Assembly: GCF_021173085.1 (NCBI RefSeq)
Contig: NZ_CP076412.1
Coordinates: 744,001 to 808,000 of the forward strand
Reading direction: 5' to 3'
Length of the DNA stretch: 64,000 nt
Source of the DNA: Ralstonia wenshanensis
Lineage (GTDB): Bacteria; Pseudomonadota; Gammaproteobacteria; Burkholderiales; Burkholderiaceae
Shown in pieces: positions 36,720 through 44,916 of the stretch. Below the pieces are notes generated by a model. It searched no databases and was not told where the DNA came from. It saw only the letters and a program-made list of their open reading frames with translations. The position numbers and the translations under genes were made by a program. Within the stretch, counting starts at the first letter, position 1, and every line of letters begins with the position of its first letter.

Positions 36720-37535
36720 TCACGGCGCCGGCCACACCTCCAGCGCCTGCATCAACTGCTTGCCCAGCGGAATACGCTTGGCCATGTCGCCCTCGCGTGG
36801 CATGTCGATGTTCAGTGCGAAGGCATACACGCGCCCGGCACGCTCCACCCAGCCGACCCACCAGCCGATCTGCGGCTGGTATTCCGTGGCAACGCCCGTC
36901 TTGGCGTACAGCGCGGCATCGCCCTGCTGCTCGATCAACAGCATGCGGTGGACCATGTCCCACGTGCGCGGCTTCACCGGCAACTGCTTGAGCGCCATGC
37001 GGCTGGTGAAGCGCGCTTCTTCAAACGCGGAAATCTCCAGTGGGCCGCGCAGCCAGAATTGATCGATCACGCTGCCGAGCTGGCGGTTGCCGTAGTCGAA
37101 CGCATCAACGTAGGCCTGCATGCGTTCAAAGCCGACGCGGCGCGCAACCTCCTGGTAGATCGGCACGGCCGACAGGCGAATCGCCTCGGGCAACGCCATG
37201 TCGTGCTCCCACTGCTTGTAGGCCTGCGGCTTGCCGCCGTAGGGCAGCACTTCGTGATCGTCGCGCACAGCGCCGGTGTCGAAGGCGATCAGGCTGTTCG
37301 GAATCTTGAACGTCGATGCCGGATGGATGCGCCGCGCGGCGCGCGCCGGATCGACGACATAGGTGCGGTCGGCGCTGATATCCATCAGCACGAAGGTGCC
37401 GGAGACGCCGGCATCGTCGAACACGCGCTTGAGGTCATTGCGTACGACCAGCTCGGCGTGGGCCGTGGCGGTGCTCATAGCAACGGCGCAGGCCGTGAGG
37501 GCAAACGCGAAGGTCTTCGACCAGCGAGAGAACAT
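36720..37535 (-). CDS. blaOXA-60: Class D beta-lactamase OXA-60 family
   Basis: A 271-residue periplasmic oxacillinase with signal peptide (cleavage near TATAHA, ~27). Class D motifs are all present: STFK with Ser74 and Lys77, SAV at 122-124, YGN at 148-150, KTG at 212-214 and WWVGW at 225-229. Sequence and length match my memory of OXA-60, the inducible species-typical enzyme of Ralstonia pickettii that hydrolyses penicillins and, weakly, some other beta-lactams; the exact allele cannot be fixed by eye. AAGGAG precedes ATG 37535. It diverges from the 532-codon regulator across 191 bp. There is no mobile element nearby, consistent with a resident gene. Confidence 0.93.
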   Translation of the reverse strand: MFSRWSKTFAFALTACAVAMSTATAHAELVVRNDLKRVFDDAGVSGTFVLMDISADRTYVVDPARAARRIHPASTFKIPNSLIAFDTGAVRDDHEVLPYGGKPQAYKQWEHDMALPEAIRLSAVPIYQEVARRVGFERMQAYVDAFDYGNRQLGSVIDQFWLRGPLEISAFEEARFTSRMALKQLPVKPRTWDMVHRMLLIEQQGDAALYAKTGVATEYQPQIGWWVGWVERAGRVYAFALNIDMPREGDMAKRIPLGKQLMQALEVWPAP

Positions 37536-37726
37536 GGAAAGCTCCTTGAATTGAGTGATTGGCTGCCGGCAACCCTCGACACGCGGATGAGCCGGCGCTG
37601 CGCATCGTAGGGAGCGCGCCGTGCCACCACCAGCGCACCCACCTCGCCGCACGTCACGCGCGTAACTCCTGTAACAGGGGGCTTGGCGCACAATGGCGCC
37701 ACGTTTCGCTTCGCCTGATTGCCTGC
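37536..37726. promoter_or_regulatory. Divergent blaOXA-60 / regulator control region
   Basis: This 191 bp spacer must carry both promoters. It contains the perfect 11 bp dyad CCTGTAACAGG at 37668-37678, a candidate regulator-binding site closer to the regulator start than to the beta-lactamase start. No strong sigma-70 consensus was obvious on either strand, as might be expected for an activator-dependent gene. Confidence 0.45.
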
Positions 37727-39325
37727 ATGACACTGCCTGCCCTGCCCGCCCTCCATGTCGAGCTGACCACACCGCAAACCGTCGACGGCCGGCGTGCGCC
37801 GTTCCAGAGCCTGTGGCTGCTGGTGCGGCTTGCCTACGCGCACCGTCTGTCGCCGGAACAACCGCTGGTGCGCCTGGCCGACCTGCGCGGCGCCGTATCG
37901 GACGCCAGCACGCAGCGCATGATGATCAGCCGCGCCTTTCGCGACTGGCAGAACTGGGGCGTGCAGGCCGGCTGGGGCGAGTCGCGCGATCGCGAGCCGC
38001 GCTTTCTCAACGCAGACAAGCGCAGCCAAGGGCCCTTCTGGCTCACCCCCGAAGACGCAGAGCGCGTGGTCTGCGTGGTTGAAGGGCGCATTGCCGATGA
38101 TGCCGATGTGCGTGCCTTCCTCGGGATTGCCGCGCCGGATGGCAGCACGGACAACACCACCGAAGCCAATGCCAGCGCGCTGTCCGGCCCGGCGCCTGGC
38201 ACGCCCAACCCCGCGTTCTGGCACGCCTTTCTGACCGCGCGCCACGCCATGCGCGAAGGCCGTCTGCTGCATGCGCTGGGCGCCAGCACCGGCGCGTCCG
38301 ACACCGAGCGGGGCGGCGCCCTGCTCGCGCTGCGCCACGCCAGTGACGCCGCCGACAACGACTTCCAACGCGCCCTCGTCACCCTGGGCGAGGCAATGGC
38401 CGCGCGCCGCCTGGGCGACTCCACACGCGCCAGCGCCCTGCTCTCGCAACTGCGCGCGCACCGCCGGCAGCGCCATGTACTCGGTAACGATTTCCTCGCC
38501 GCCATGGAGCGCATCGTCACCGCATGGTGTGCGTATGACCGCCGCGACCTCGACCTCGCCGCCGGCCTGCTCGCCCGTCTGGCCGATGCCGAGCCCGGCC
38601 GCAGCCTGCTGCGCTATCACCCACAGATCCGCTTCGAATGGAACAACCTCAGCGCCCTCATTGAGCGCGCCCGCCTGCTCTACGCCGATGCCGATGGCCT
38701 TGCATTGGACCTACGCGCCCAGGCCGCACAGCGCATCGTCGCGCAATTCGAAACCGCGCTGGCTGCCGCACTGGAAAGCCAGGCGTCCGACGCGGTGCAG
38801 CAAGTTGCCGCCAACCTCGGCATGACGTGCTGGCTGCTGCGCGATGTGCTTGGCAACTCTGCGCATGCCGACGGCACGGTCGATGCCGTCCGCTGGCTGG
38901 CCATGAGCGAATGGCAAGCGCTGCGCAACGGTGGGCCGCTGCAATCGGCGTGGAACGCCATCGCGCTGATGCGCATTGCACGCGCCGACACACGTCGGGC
39001 TGCACTCACGTTGGCCGACCTCCGCACGCAGGCCGGCCCATTTGCAGAAGCATTTGACTCGCGCTACTGGCCGCAGCGCTGGACCGATGTGGCCGCACTG
39101 CGCCTGCGCGAACACGACAGCGGCCGTCATCGCTACGGCCATGTGCAGGTGAGCGGCCTGCTGCTGGAGCTGGCGTGGTTTTCACACGCAGACGGCGATC
39201 ACGTCATCGCCCGCACAACGATGGAGCGCCTCTCGCAAGCCATGCAGGACTTGGCGCCGCACGATCGGGCGTACTTCGTCCAGGCGCTGAAGCAGCTGAC
39301 GCAGATGGCGGAAGCACCACCCTGA
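37727..39325 (+). CDS. Positive regulator of OXA beta-lactamase expression (ORF-RP3-like)
   Basis: A 532-residue cytoplasmic protein from ATG 37727, the length and position (about 190 bp from blaOXA-60, divergent) I recall for ORF-RP3, whose inactivation abolished induction of both OXA-22 and OXA-60 in R. pickettii. The N-terminus (about 20-100) contains LRGAVSDASTQRMMISRAFRDWQNWG followed by RGPFWL-type basic/aromatic residues, plausibly a winged-helix DNA-binding domain; the rest is alanine- and leucine-rich with a helical-repeat look. It is not LysR/AmpR and has no sensor-kinase features. The in-frame opening to 37559 was rejected because it would swallow most of the shared spacer. Confidence 0.78.
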   Translation: MTLPALPALHVELTTPQTVDGRRAPFQSLWLLVRLAYAHRLSPEQPLVRLADLRGAVSDASTQRMMISRAFRDWQNWGVQAGWGESRDREPRFLNADKRSQGPFWLTPEDAERVVCVVEGRIADDADVRAFLGIAAPDGSTDNTTEANASALSGPAPGTPNPAFWHAFLTARHAMREGRLLHALGASTGASDTERGGALLALRHASDAADNDFQRALVTLGEAMAARRLGDSTRASALLSQLRAHRRQRHVLGNDFLAAMERIVTAWCAYDRRDLDLAAGLLARLADAEPGRSLLRYHPQIRFEWNNLSALIERARLLYADADGLALDLRAQAAQRIVAQFETALAAALESQASDAVQQVAANLGMTCWLLRDVLGNSAHADGTVDAVRWLAMSEWQALRNGGPLQSAWNAIALMRIARADTRRAALTLADLRTQAGPFAEAFDSRYWPQRWTDVAALRLREHDSGRHRYGHVQVSGLLLELAWFSHADGDHVIARTTMERLSQAMQDLAPHDRAYFVQALKQLTQMAEAPP

Positions 39326-39410
39326 TCCGCACCCCAAGCCGCACCTTGAGCAGATCGATGGGCGGATAAATTCATTGCATCCCTAACGATCCGTCGCTAG
39401 ACTGCCGCAC

Positions 39411-39830
39411 ATGTTTGATCACTGCCTGTACTTCAACACCACCGCGCTGGCGCGCTCCGTTGAACGCGAATGGGCGGCAGCGTACGCACCCTTCGGCCTG
39501 ACGCCGCCGCAAGGCTTTGTGCTGCGCGCGGTGCTCAAGCGGCCCGGCGTGCTCAACCGCGAACTGGCCGAAGTGCTGGGCATTGCGCGGCCCACGGCCA
39601 CGCGTCTTGTCGATGGCTTGGTCGCCAAGAATCTGGTGGAGCGCCAGCCGTCCGCAGAGGACGGTCGCGAGTGGAACCTGTTCCCCACGGAGGCGGCCCG
39701 TGCAGTAGAAGACGCGCTGCAAGCCGCCAGCGCCAAGGTTGCGCGGCGCTTGCGCAAGCATGTCGGCGCAAGCGCGTTCGACGATACGGTGCAGGCCATC
39801 CGCGACGTTCGGAGTGCACTGAACACGTAA
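39411..39830 (+). CDS. MarR-family transcriptional regulator
   Basis: A 139-residue winged-helix regulator. The DNA-binding core reads VLNRELAEVLGIARPTATRLVDGLVAKNLVERQPSAEDGREW (about 45-85), with dimerisation helices at both ends. It lies alone between the beta-lactamase regulator gene and pcp, with its own terminator; no obvious target adjoins it. Ligand unknown. Confidence 0.85.
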   Translation: MFDHCLYFNTTALARSVEREWAAAYAPFGLTPPQGFVLRAVLKRPGVLNRELAEVLGIARPTATRLVDGLVAKNLVERQPSAEDGREWNLFPTEAARAVEDALQAASAKVARRLRKHVGASAFDDTVQAIRDVRSALNT

Positions 39831-39839
39831 GAAAAACGG

Positions 39840-39860
39840 GGCGGTCATTGCCGCCTTTTT
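39840..39860 (+). terminator. Terminator after the MarR gene
   Basis: GGCGG (39840-39844) pairs with CCGCC (39851-39855), loop TCATTG, followed by five T; 10 bp after the stop codon. Confidence 0.75.
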
Positions 39861-39908
39861 GATCGGCAAATAGTTGCATCACTACGGATATAACCGAGGA
39901 GCGCCCGC

Positions 39909-40556
39909 ATGGCTACCGTTCTCGTCACCGGCATCGAGCCGTTTGAATCCGACCCCACCAACCCTTCGTGGGACATCGCGCAGGCACTCGACGGCACGCA
40001 GGTGGATGACGCGGTCATCGTGGCGCGGCAGTTGCCGTGTGTGTTTGGTCTCGCCAACGAAACATTGGTCAACGCGATCGAGGAAACGTCGCCCACGTTG
40101 GTTTTCGCGCTCGGGTTGGCCACGGGCCGAACGGAGATATCGGTGGAGCGCGTGGCCATCAACGTGATCGATGCACGCATTCCGGACAACGCGGGCAATC
40201 AGCCCGTCGATACGCCCGTGGTGCCCAATGGGCCGGCGGCGTATTTTTCAACGCTGCCGATCAAGGCGATCGTGCAAACGCTGCGCGAGGCGGGCGTGCC
40301 GGCAGGCGTGTCGCAAAGTGCAGGCACCTACAACTGCAACCACCTGTTCTACGGTTTGATGCACCACATTGCCACGCGTGCGCCGCATGTGCGCGGCGGC
40401 TTCATCCACGTGCCGACCACGCCCGAGCTGGCGGCGCGGCACGCGGGCCGGCCGAGCCTGGCGATCGATACGCAAATCGAGGGGATCCGTCTGGCGGTGC
40501 GTACAGCGCTGGCCACGCGGGCAGACCTAAAGGTCAGCGGCGGGGCCGTCCACTGA
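39909..40556 (+). CDS. pcp: Pyrrolidone-carboxylate peptidase (pyroglutamyl-peptidase I)
   Basis: A 215-residue cysteine peptidase that removes N-terminal pyroglutamate from peptides in the cytoplasm. The catalytic triad is readable: Glu80 in [11 protein letters not shown], Cys143 in [13 protein letters not shown] and His167 in GGFIHVP. These positions match those of characterised Pcp enzymes. It stands alone, converging on the azoreductase gene. Confidence 0.93.
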   Translation: MATVLVTGIEPFESDPTNPSWDIAQALDGTQVDDAVIVARQLPCVFGLANETLVNAIEETSPTLVFALGLATGRTEISVERVAINVIDARIPDNAGNQPVDTPVVPNGPAAYFSTLPIKAIVQTLREAGVPAGVSQSAGTYNCNHLFYGLMHHIATRAPHVRGGFIHVPTTPELAARHAGRPSLAIDTQIEGIRLAVRTALATRADLKVSGGAVH

Positions 40557-40588
40557 TACGCGCAACACCGCGGTCGGGCCTGATGCAA

Positions 40589-41215
40589 TCAGGCCACCAG
40601 CGGCATCAACAACATCCGCGCTGCCAACTCCTGTCGAAAGCCTTCCAAGGTCCGCATGCCGGAATCGGCGCCACGCGCGGTGTTCTGCAAGCGGATGCCT
40701 TCGACCTGATGGATGCCCACCGTGGCAAACACATAACGCAGATACGGCATCAGGAAATCGGTCTGCGCGTGGGCGCCATCGAAGTTGCCGCCGGAGGCAG
40801 ACACCACCAGCACCGAGCGATCGGTCAGCATGCCCACCTTGCCCGTGGGCGTGCGGCGGAACGTGCGCTCGGGCCGCACTACCAGATCGATCCACGCCTT
40901 CAACGCCGAAGGCACCGTGTAGTTGTGCACCGGCGTGGAGATCAGCACGGCATCCGCCGCTTCCAGCTCGCCGATCAACGTTTCCGACAACGCCAGCGCG
41001 GCGCGGTGCGCTGCAGTGCGGTCGGCATCGGGCATGAGGCTGGCCTCGACAAAGCCGGCATCGGGATGCGGCAGCGGTGTCGCCGCCAGGTCGCGCTCGA
41101 TGATGCGCAGGCTACCGACGGCTTCAGCCAATTGTGCAATCACCAATTGCGCGCCACGCCGGCTGTGCGAGCGATCGTCGCGCGGGCTCACGGTCACGTG
41201 CAGCAACGTTGTCAT
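40589..41215 (-). CDS. azoR: FMN-dependent NADH-azoreductase / quinone reductase
   Basis: A 208-residue flavodoxin-fold oxidoreductase of the AzoR family, which reduces quinones and azo compounds by two electrons using NADH. Visible landmarks are the N-terminal phosphate loop region (HVTVSPRDDRSHSRRGAQ), the isoalloxazine-binding segment STPVHNYTVPSALKAWIDLVVRPERTF and VVSASGGNF. The start ATG 41215 overlaps the upstream GNAT stop (ATGA). It is the last gene of a three-gene operon divergent from a MarR gene, which suggests induction by electrophiles or quinones. Confidence 0.88.
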   Translation of the reverse strand: MTTLLHVTVSPRDDRSHSRRGAQLVIAQLAEAVGSLRIIERDLAATPLPHPDAGFVEASLMPDADRTAAHRAALALSETLIGELEAADAVLISTPVHNYTVPSALKAWIDLVVRPERTFRRTPTGKVGMLTDRSVLVVSASGGNFDGAHAQTDFLMPYLRYVFATVGIHQVEGIRLQNTARGADSGMRTLEGFRQELAARMLLMPLVA

Positions 41216-41661
41216 CGTGCAGCTCCGGGTTGCATGTTTATGCCAAAGCGCAAAGCACCTGCGAGCAGCCCATTGCGATAGTAGAAGCGATGGCCGAGCA
41301 CGTTGGACAGCGGCGTGTCGAGCACGAGCCGTGCACAGCCCAGGCGCTCGGCTTCGGCCTTGAGGTGGTCCATCAGCACGTTGCCGAGGCCGCTGCTGCG
41401 CAGGTTGGCATCGGTCACCAGATCGTCGACATACATGAACGGACCGTAGACGAGGTTCTCCTGCTGCCGATACCCCGCCAGCGCAACCGGCACGCCATCG
41501 CGCCAGACGGCGATGAGGCGATAGCCGTCTTCCACCTGCCGGCGCCAGCGCGCGGCCAGCTCGTCGGCGTCGGCAAGATGCGGCCGCAGTTGATGCATGA
41601 CGGGAAAGCACGCACGCAACGCGGCTTCGTCTTCGATGGGGCGGATGGTGTCCATGGTCAT
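41212..41661 (-). CDS. GNAT-family N-acetyltransferase
   Basis: A 149-residue acetyltransferase; motif A reads VTDANLRSSGLGNVLMDHLKAEAERLGC and the C-terminal motif GHRFYYRNGLLAGALRFG. It sits between the AhpD-like gene and azoR with ATGA overlaps at both ends, so the three proteins are made together. ATG 41655 is an alternative start. The acceptor is unknown; detoxification by acetylation would fit the operon. Confidence 0.85.
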   Translation of the reverse strand: MTMDTIRPIEDEAALRACFPVMHQLRPHLADADELAARWRRQVEDGYRLIAVWRDGVPVALAGYRQQENLVYGPFMYVDDLVTDANLRSSGLGNVLMDHLKAEAERLGCARLVLDTPLSNVLGHRFYYRNGLLAGALRFGINMQPGAAR

Positions 41662-42155
41662 GCTTCCTCTGCGGCCACGGCGGCCGGCACCTGCGGCGCA
41701 AAGCGCATCGCGACGGCAATACGGTTCCACGCCTGGATGTTGGCGACGGCGGCCGTGAGGAACGCGACTTCCGTCCTGGAGAAATGCTGGAGCACGGCGT
41801 CGTATTCGTGATCTTCCACACCGTGGTCGGCGGCGCGGGCGAGGGTGGTCAGCGCTTCCGTCCAGGCCAGCGCGGCACGCTCGCGCGGCGTGAAAACCGC
41901 CGGCGTGTCGCGCCAGACCGCCACCAGATCGAGCTTGGCCGGCGCCACGCGCAGCTTGCGCGCCAGGTTCAGGTGGAACTGCACGCAGAACGCGCATCCG
42001 TTGATTTGCGACGCACGCAGCTTGACGAGCTCGGTCAGCGGCTTTTCCAGCCCTGAGGCATCGACTGCCTTGCCAAGCGCCTGCAATGCAGGGGCCACGC
42101 CGACGGCGGTGTCGACAAATTCCGAGTAATCCATGCGAGGGGAGAGATCTTCCAT
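41658..42155 (-). CDS. Carboxymuconolactone decarboxylase / AhpD-like protein
   Basis: A 165-residue alpha-helical protein of the CMD/AhpD superfamily. The redox motif CxxCxxxH is intact: Cys54, Cys57 and His61 in GCAFCVQFH, typical of peroxidase-like AhpD relatives rather than the lactone decarboxylase. AGGAG precedes ATG 42155. It is the first gene of the operon with a GNAT and azoR and is divergent from a MarR gene, a layout usual for thiol- or peroxide-stress modules. Confidence 0.88.
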   Translation of the reverse strand: MEDLSPRMDYSEFVDTAVGVAPALQALGKAVDASGLEKPLTELVKLRASQINGCAFCVQFHLNLARKLRVAPAKLDLVAVWRDTPAVFTPRERAALAWTEALTTLARAADHGVEDHEYDAVLQHFSRTEVAFLTAAVANIQAWNRIAVAMRFAPQVPAAVAAEEA

Positions 42156-42204
42156 GTCTGGCTCCTGTTAAAGGTTCGGGTTGGAGGAATGGTAATATCA
42201 GTGC

Positions 42205-42221
42205 TCGAACATCATATTCGA
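42205..42221. promoter_or_regulatory. Candidate MarR operator between the AhpD-like and marR genes
   Basis: Within the 77 bp divergent spacer, TCGAA at 42205-42209 and TTCGA at 42217-42221 form a symmetric dyad with a 7 nt A/T-rich centre. Size and position suit a MarR dimer controlling both directions; this is inference. Confidence 0.45.
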
Positions 42222-42232
42222 ACTCTGACATC

Positions 42233-42751
42233 ATGAGCAAGCGCACCCCTGCCGCCGGCAAGGAAACCGACCCGCCCCGCACCTCGCCCTCCATCCCCGA
42301 GCCCGGACAGGGCAAGCGCGGCGAAGAAGGCTATCTTGGCTATCTGCTGCGCCAGGCCAGCGCCGCGCACCGGCTCCGCATGGAGCGGGCCATGGCCGAC
42401 GTGGGTGTCACGCTGCCGCAATTCCTGGTGCTCACGATGCTCCGGGCCTACCCGGGCATCTCGAATGCCGACCTCGCCCGGTTGACCATGCTCACACCCC
42501 AGACGGTGAGCGTGATCGTCACCAACCTGGAGCGCAGCGGCGCCATCACCCGCCGGCCCCACGCCGTGCACGGCCGAATCCAGCACATCGACGTCACAAC
42601 GGAGGGCTCTGCCCTGCTTGCAGCGTGCCGAGAACGCTCCGGCGGCATCGAGCAGGACTTGCTGGAAGGGTTCTCGGCCAAGGAAGAAGAGGTCGTGCGG
42701 CGTTGGCTTGTACACGTCGCAACACTCGGCAGCGACAAACCCGCCCCCTGA
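42233..42751 (+). CDS. MarR-family transcriptional regulator
   Basis: A 172-residue MarR protein with a ~40-residue charged N-terminal extension. The winged-helix core reads ISNADLARLTMLTPQTVSVIVTNLERSGAITR (about 78-110) with the wing at RPHAVHGRIQHIDVT. It is divergent from the AhpD-like/GNAT/azoR operon and probably represses it. ATG 42233 overlaps the 3' part of the divergent spacer by design; an in-frame extension to 42086 would run into the neighbouring gene. Confidence 0.86.
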   Translation: MSKRTPAAGKETDPPRTSPSIPEPGQGKRGEEGYLGYLLRQASAAHRLRMERAMADVGVTLPQFLVLTMLRAYPGISNADLARLTMLTPQTVSVIVTNLERSGAITRRPHAVHGRIQHIDVTTEGSALLAACRERSGGIEQDLLEGFSAKEEEVVRRWLVHVATLGSDKPAP

Positions 42752-42800
42752 TTCGCACGTCATTTTCTCCGCTGTCCTTGACTTCTGGACGGCCGCCACT

Positions 42801-42834
42801 ATCATCCGATGTATCTTACGATATATCTGATGAT
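42801..42834. promoter_or_regulatory. 34 bp dyad operator for the PadR/YqjI-like repressor
   Basis: Around a central TTAC, the arms ATCATC-n-GAT-n-TATC and GATA-n-ATC-n-GATGAT are symmetric at 13 of 15 positions. The centre lies 36 bp upstream of the regulator start. E. coli YqjI autoregulates and represses yqjH through an A/T-rich dyad, so this is likely the autoregulatory operator for both genes here. Confidence 0.65.
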
Positions 42835-42853
42835 GTTCTTCAGGAGAATGACA

Positions 42854-43522
42854 ATGCGCGGTTGGTTCGGACATCACCACAAAATGTGGATTGCAAAACA
42901 CTTCATGATGGGCCGCCACGGTCACGGCGGACACGGCTTCGGGCGTGGCATGGGCGGTTTTGGCGGCCCCGGCGGCTACGGTGAAGGCGATGACGACGGT
43001 GGCAGCCCGTGGCGCGGCCGCCGGCTCAGTTCGGCCGACTTGCAACTCGTGTTGCTGGCGCTGCTCAAGGGCACGCCCCGCCACGGCTATGAATTGATCA
43101 AGGCAGTGGAAGAGCATTCGCTCGGCTTCTACACGCCAAGCCCGGGCATGGTGTATCCGGCGCTGTCGTACCTGGAAGACCACGGCTTCGCTTCCGTTAC
43201 CGTCGAGGGCAACAAGAAGCGCTACGGCATCACGCCCGAAGGCGAAACCTGGTTGGCCGAGCGCCAGCACAGTGCCGATGCCATCCTCGCGCAACTGCGC
43301 GCCATGGGCGAGCGTGTGAAGCGCATGAACGAGGCCATGGCCTTCGACCGCGAAACCGACAACGCCGCCGAGTGGACGGACACGGGGCACGACCCGCTGC
43401 GCACCGCGCGCTGGCGTCTGAAGTTCGCGCTCATGGAAAAACGCTTCGCCTCGCGCGAAGAACAGCAACGCGTGGCAGACATCCTGCTACGTGCCCTCAA
43501 GGAAATCACCGGCGAGCGGTGA
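42854..43522 (+). CDS. PadR-family metal-responsive repressor (YqjI-like)
   Basis: A 222-residue PadR regulator. Residues ~1-50 are rich in His and Gly (GHHHKMWIAKHF, GRHGHGGHGF), a likely metal-binding extension like that of the nickel/iron-responsive E. coli YqjI. The PadR winged helix (~55-130) includes LLALLKGTPRHGYELIKAVEEHS and GMVYPALSYLEDHGF; a C-terminal coiled region follows. AGGAG is 7 nt before ATG 42854; ATG 42848 is too close to it. A strong dyad overlaps its promoter region and the next gene encodes a YqjH-like ferric reductase, the same pairing as in E. coli. Confidence 0.82.
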   Translation: MRGWFGHHHKMWIAKHFMMGRHGHGGHGFGRGMGGFGGPGGYGEGDDDGGSPWRGRRLSSADLQLVLLALLKGTPRHGYELIKAVEEHSLGFYTPSPGMVYPALSYLEDHGFASVTVEGNKKRYGITPEGETWLAERQHSADAILAQLRAMGERVKRMNEAMAFDRETDNAAEWTDTGHDPLRTARWRLKFALMEKRFASREEQQRVADILLRALKEITGER

Positions 43523-43644
43523 GCGGCAAGCAGCAGCATCTGTTCAGCCGCCCCGGGGGATGTTTCGTCGCCCGGGCACCGCGTAGGTCCAGTCGGTTCA
43601 TTTCGCAGCCATCTATGTTTGCTTTCAATCGCACACAAGGTCTC

Positions 43645-44436
43645 ATGTCGCAGCTGCTCAGTTCTGTCAAACCCGCCACACGCCGCATGCGTGTGCGCGC
43701 TATCCATACCCTGTCGCCGCGCATGCGCCGCGTGGTGTTTACCGGCGTAGCCGCTACGGATCTCGCCGATCTGGCCTGCGCTGCGCCCGGCGCGGCCATC
43801 AAGCTGATGTTTCCGCACGATGCCGCAGGCAGCGGTCGCACGCTTGGGCGCGCTTACACCATCCGCCGCTATCACCCTGCCCGCGGCGAACTGGAAATCG
43901 ATTTTGTCGTGCACGACGAAACGCCCGCCACGCAGCATGGCCCGGCGGCACGCTGGCTCGAACACGCCGCCCCGGGCGATGAAGTGGAATTTGCGGGCCC
44001 TAAGCGCGGCTTCCGCGCCGACCCCGCTGCACCGTGGACCCTGCTCATCGGCGATGAAACGGCGTTGCCCGCCATCTTCGCAATTCTGGAAACATTGCCC
44101 GAGCACGCGCAGGTGCTGACCTACATCGCCATCGGGGACGCTCGCGCCAGACTGCCCCTGGAAGGCGCCTTGGCAGGCCACCCGCGCAGCCGCAACATCC
44201 ATTGGGTAGAGAGCGATACGGCGCACGCCGGCGCAATGATGGTCGGCGCACTCAGCGCCCAGTCCATGCCGACTGGCACGCCGCAGGTGTTCCTGGCCGG
44301 CGAGGCGTCCTTGCTCAAACAAGTCCGCACGCTGCTCGAAGGCGCCTGGGCCGTGCCGCGCGACGCCATCGACGCCAAGGGCTACTGGACGGCAGGGCTC
44401 TCGCGCGAAGAACGCAAGGCGGCCGAGGCGCGTTGA
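43645..44436 (+). CDS. Siderophore-interacting / NADPH-dependent ferric reductase (YqjH-like)
   Basis: A 263-residue FAD-dependent ferric-siderophore reductase of the SIP family that releases Fe2+ from chelates in the cytoplasm. The FAD-binding barrel (~12-130) contains RAYTIRRYHPARGELEIDFVVH; the NAD(P)H domain contains LIGDETALPAIFAILETLP, and the C-terminal YWTAGLSREERKA is typical. AAGG lies upstream of ATG 43645; ATG 43615 is an alternative. It follows the PadR gene by 122 bp on the same strand. Together they parallel E. coli yqjI-yqjH. Confidence 0.86.
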   Translation: MSQLLSSVKPATRRMRVRAIHTLSPRMRRVVFTGVAATDLADLACAAPGAAIKLMFPHDAAGSGRTLGRAYTIRRYHPARGELEIDFVVHDETPATQHGPAARWLEHAAPGDEVEFAGPKRGFRADPAAPWTLLIGDETALPAIFAILETLPEHAQVLTYIAIGDARARLPLEGALAGHPRSRNIHWVESDTAHAGAMMVGALSAQSMPTGTPQVFLAGEASLLKQVRTLLEGAWAVPRDAIDAKGYWTAGLSREERKAAEAR

Positions 44437-44449
44437 TCTTCGAGTCGCT

Positions 44450-44701
44450 TCAAGTGGCGACCTCGGCACTGGGCGCGCCACCCCGCACCCAATCGCGCAG
44501 CAGGCGCTGTCCGTAAAGCAGCGCCGCGTCCATCGCTTCGCGCGGCGAGCCAAACGTACATCCGGGCCGCACCGGTTGCGAGCCCGACAACGATTGCCCT
44601 TCCGCGCCGCGGAACACCACCTCGACACGCGCCTCCCAGCCCCGCCCGCCGGCGGGAACCACACGCGGGACGATTTCAACGTCTCCACAGATCTTGTGCA
44701 C
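44450..44701 (-). CDS. Conserved hypothetical protein, 83 residues
   Basis: I do not recognise a family. The start is GTG 44701, chosen because GGAGG lies 6 nt upstream; a longer frame to 44914 has no comparable signal. The short protein begins MHKICGDVEIVPRVVPAGGRGW, has a beta-rich first half (EARVEVVFRGAEG) and a helical end (PREAMDAALLYGQRLLRDWVRG). It has no signal peptide or membrane segment. It lies between the ferric reductase (converging) and the chemoreceptor gene (divergent). Confidence 0.6.
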   Translation of the reverse strand: MHKICGDVEIVPRVVPAGGRGWEARVEVVFRGAEGQSLSGSQPVRPGCTFGSPREAMDAALLYGQRLLRDWVRGGAPSAEVAT

Positions 44702-44916
44702 CTTGTTCCTCCATCTGCAGCGCCTGAACGGCGCATTGCCAGCAAGGTAGCAACGGCCATGCCCATCTGGGCATCGCCTCGTGATTTGATCGAGATCAAC
44801 TGCCGGCGCCCGCATCACCTTTAGCCCGTCGCGGGCGTGCCGATGCAAGGGAGGAAAGCGCGTTTCTCGCGCGCCCCTCCTTCCGTCCATCTGCGCCCAC
44901 GAAGCGCGGCACAACC

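Noticed and set aside
43222-44799. 525-codon minus-strand frame over the PadR and ferric reductase genes
   Set aside because: No domain; it covers two genes with clear families and an intervening spacer.
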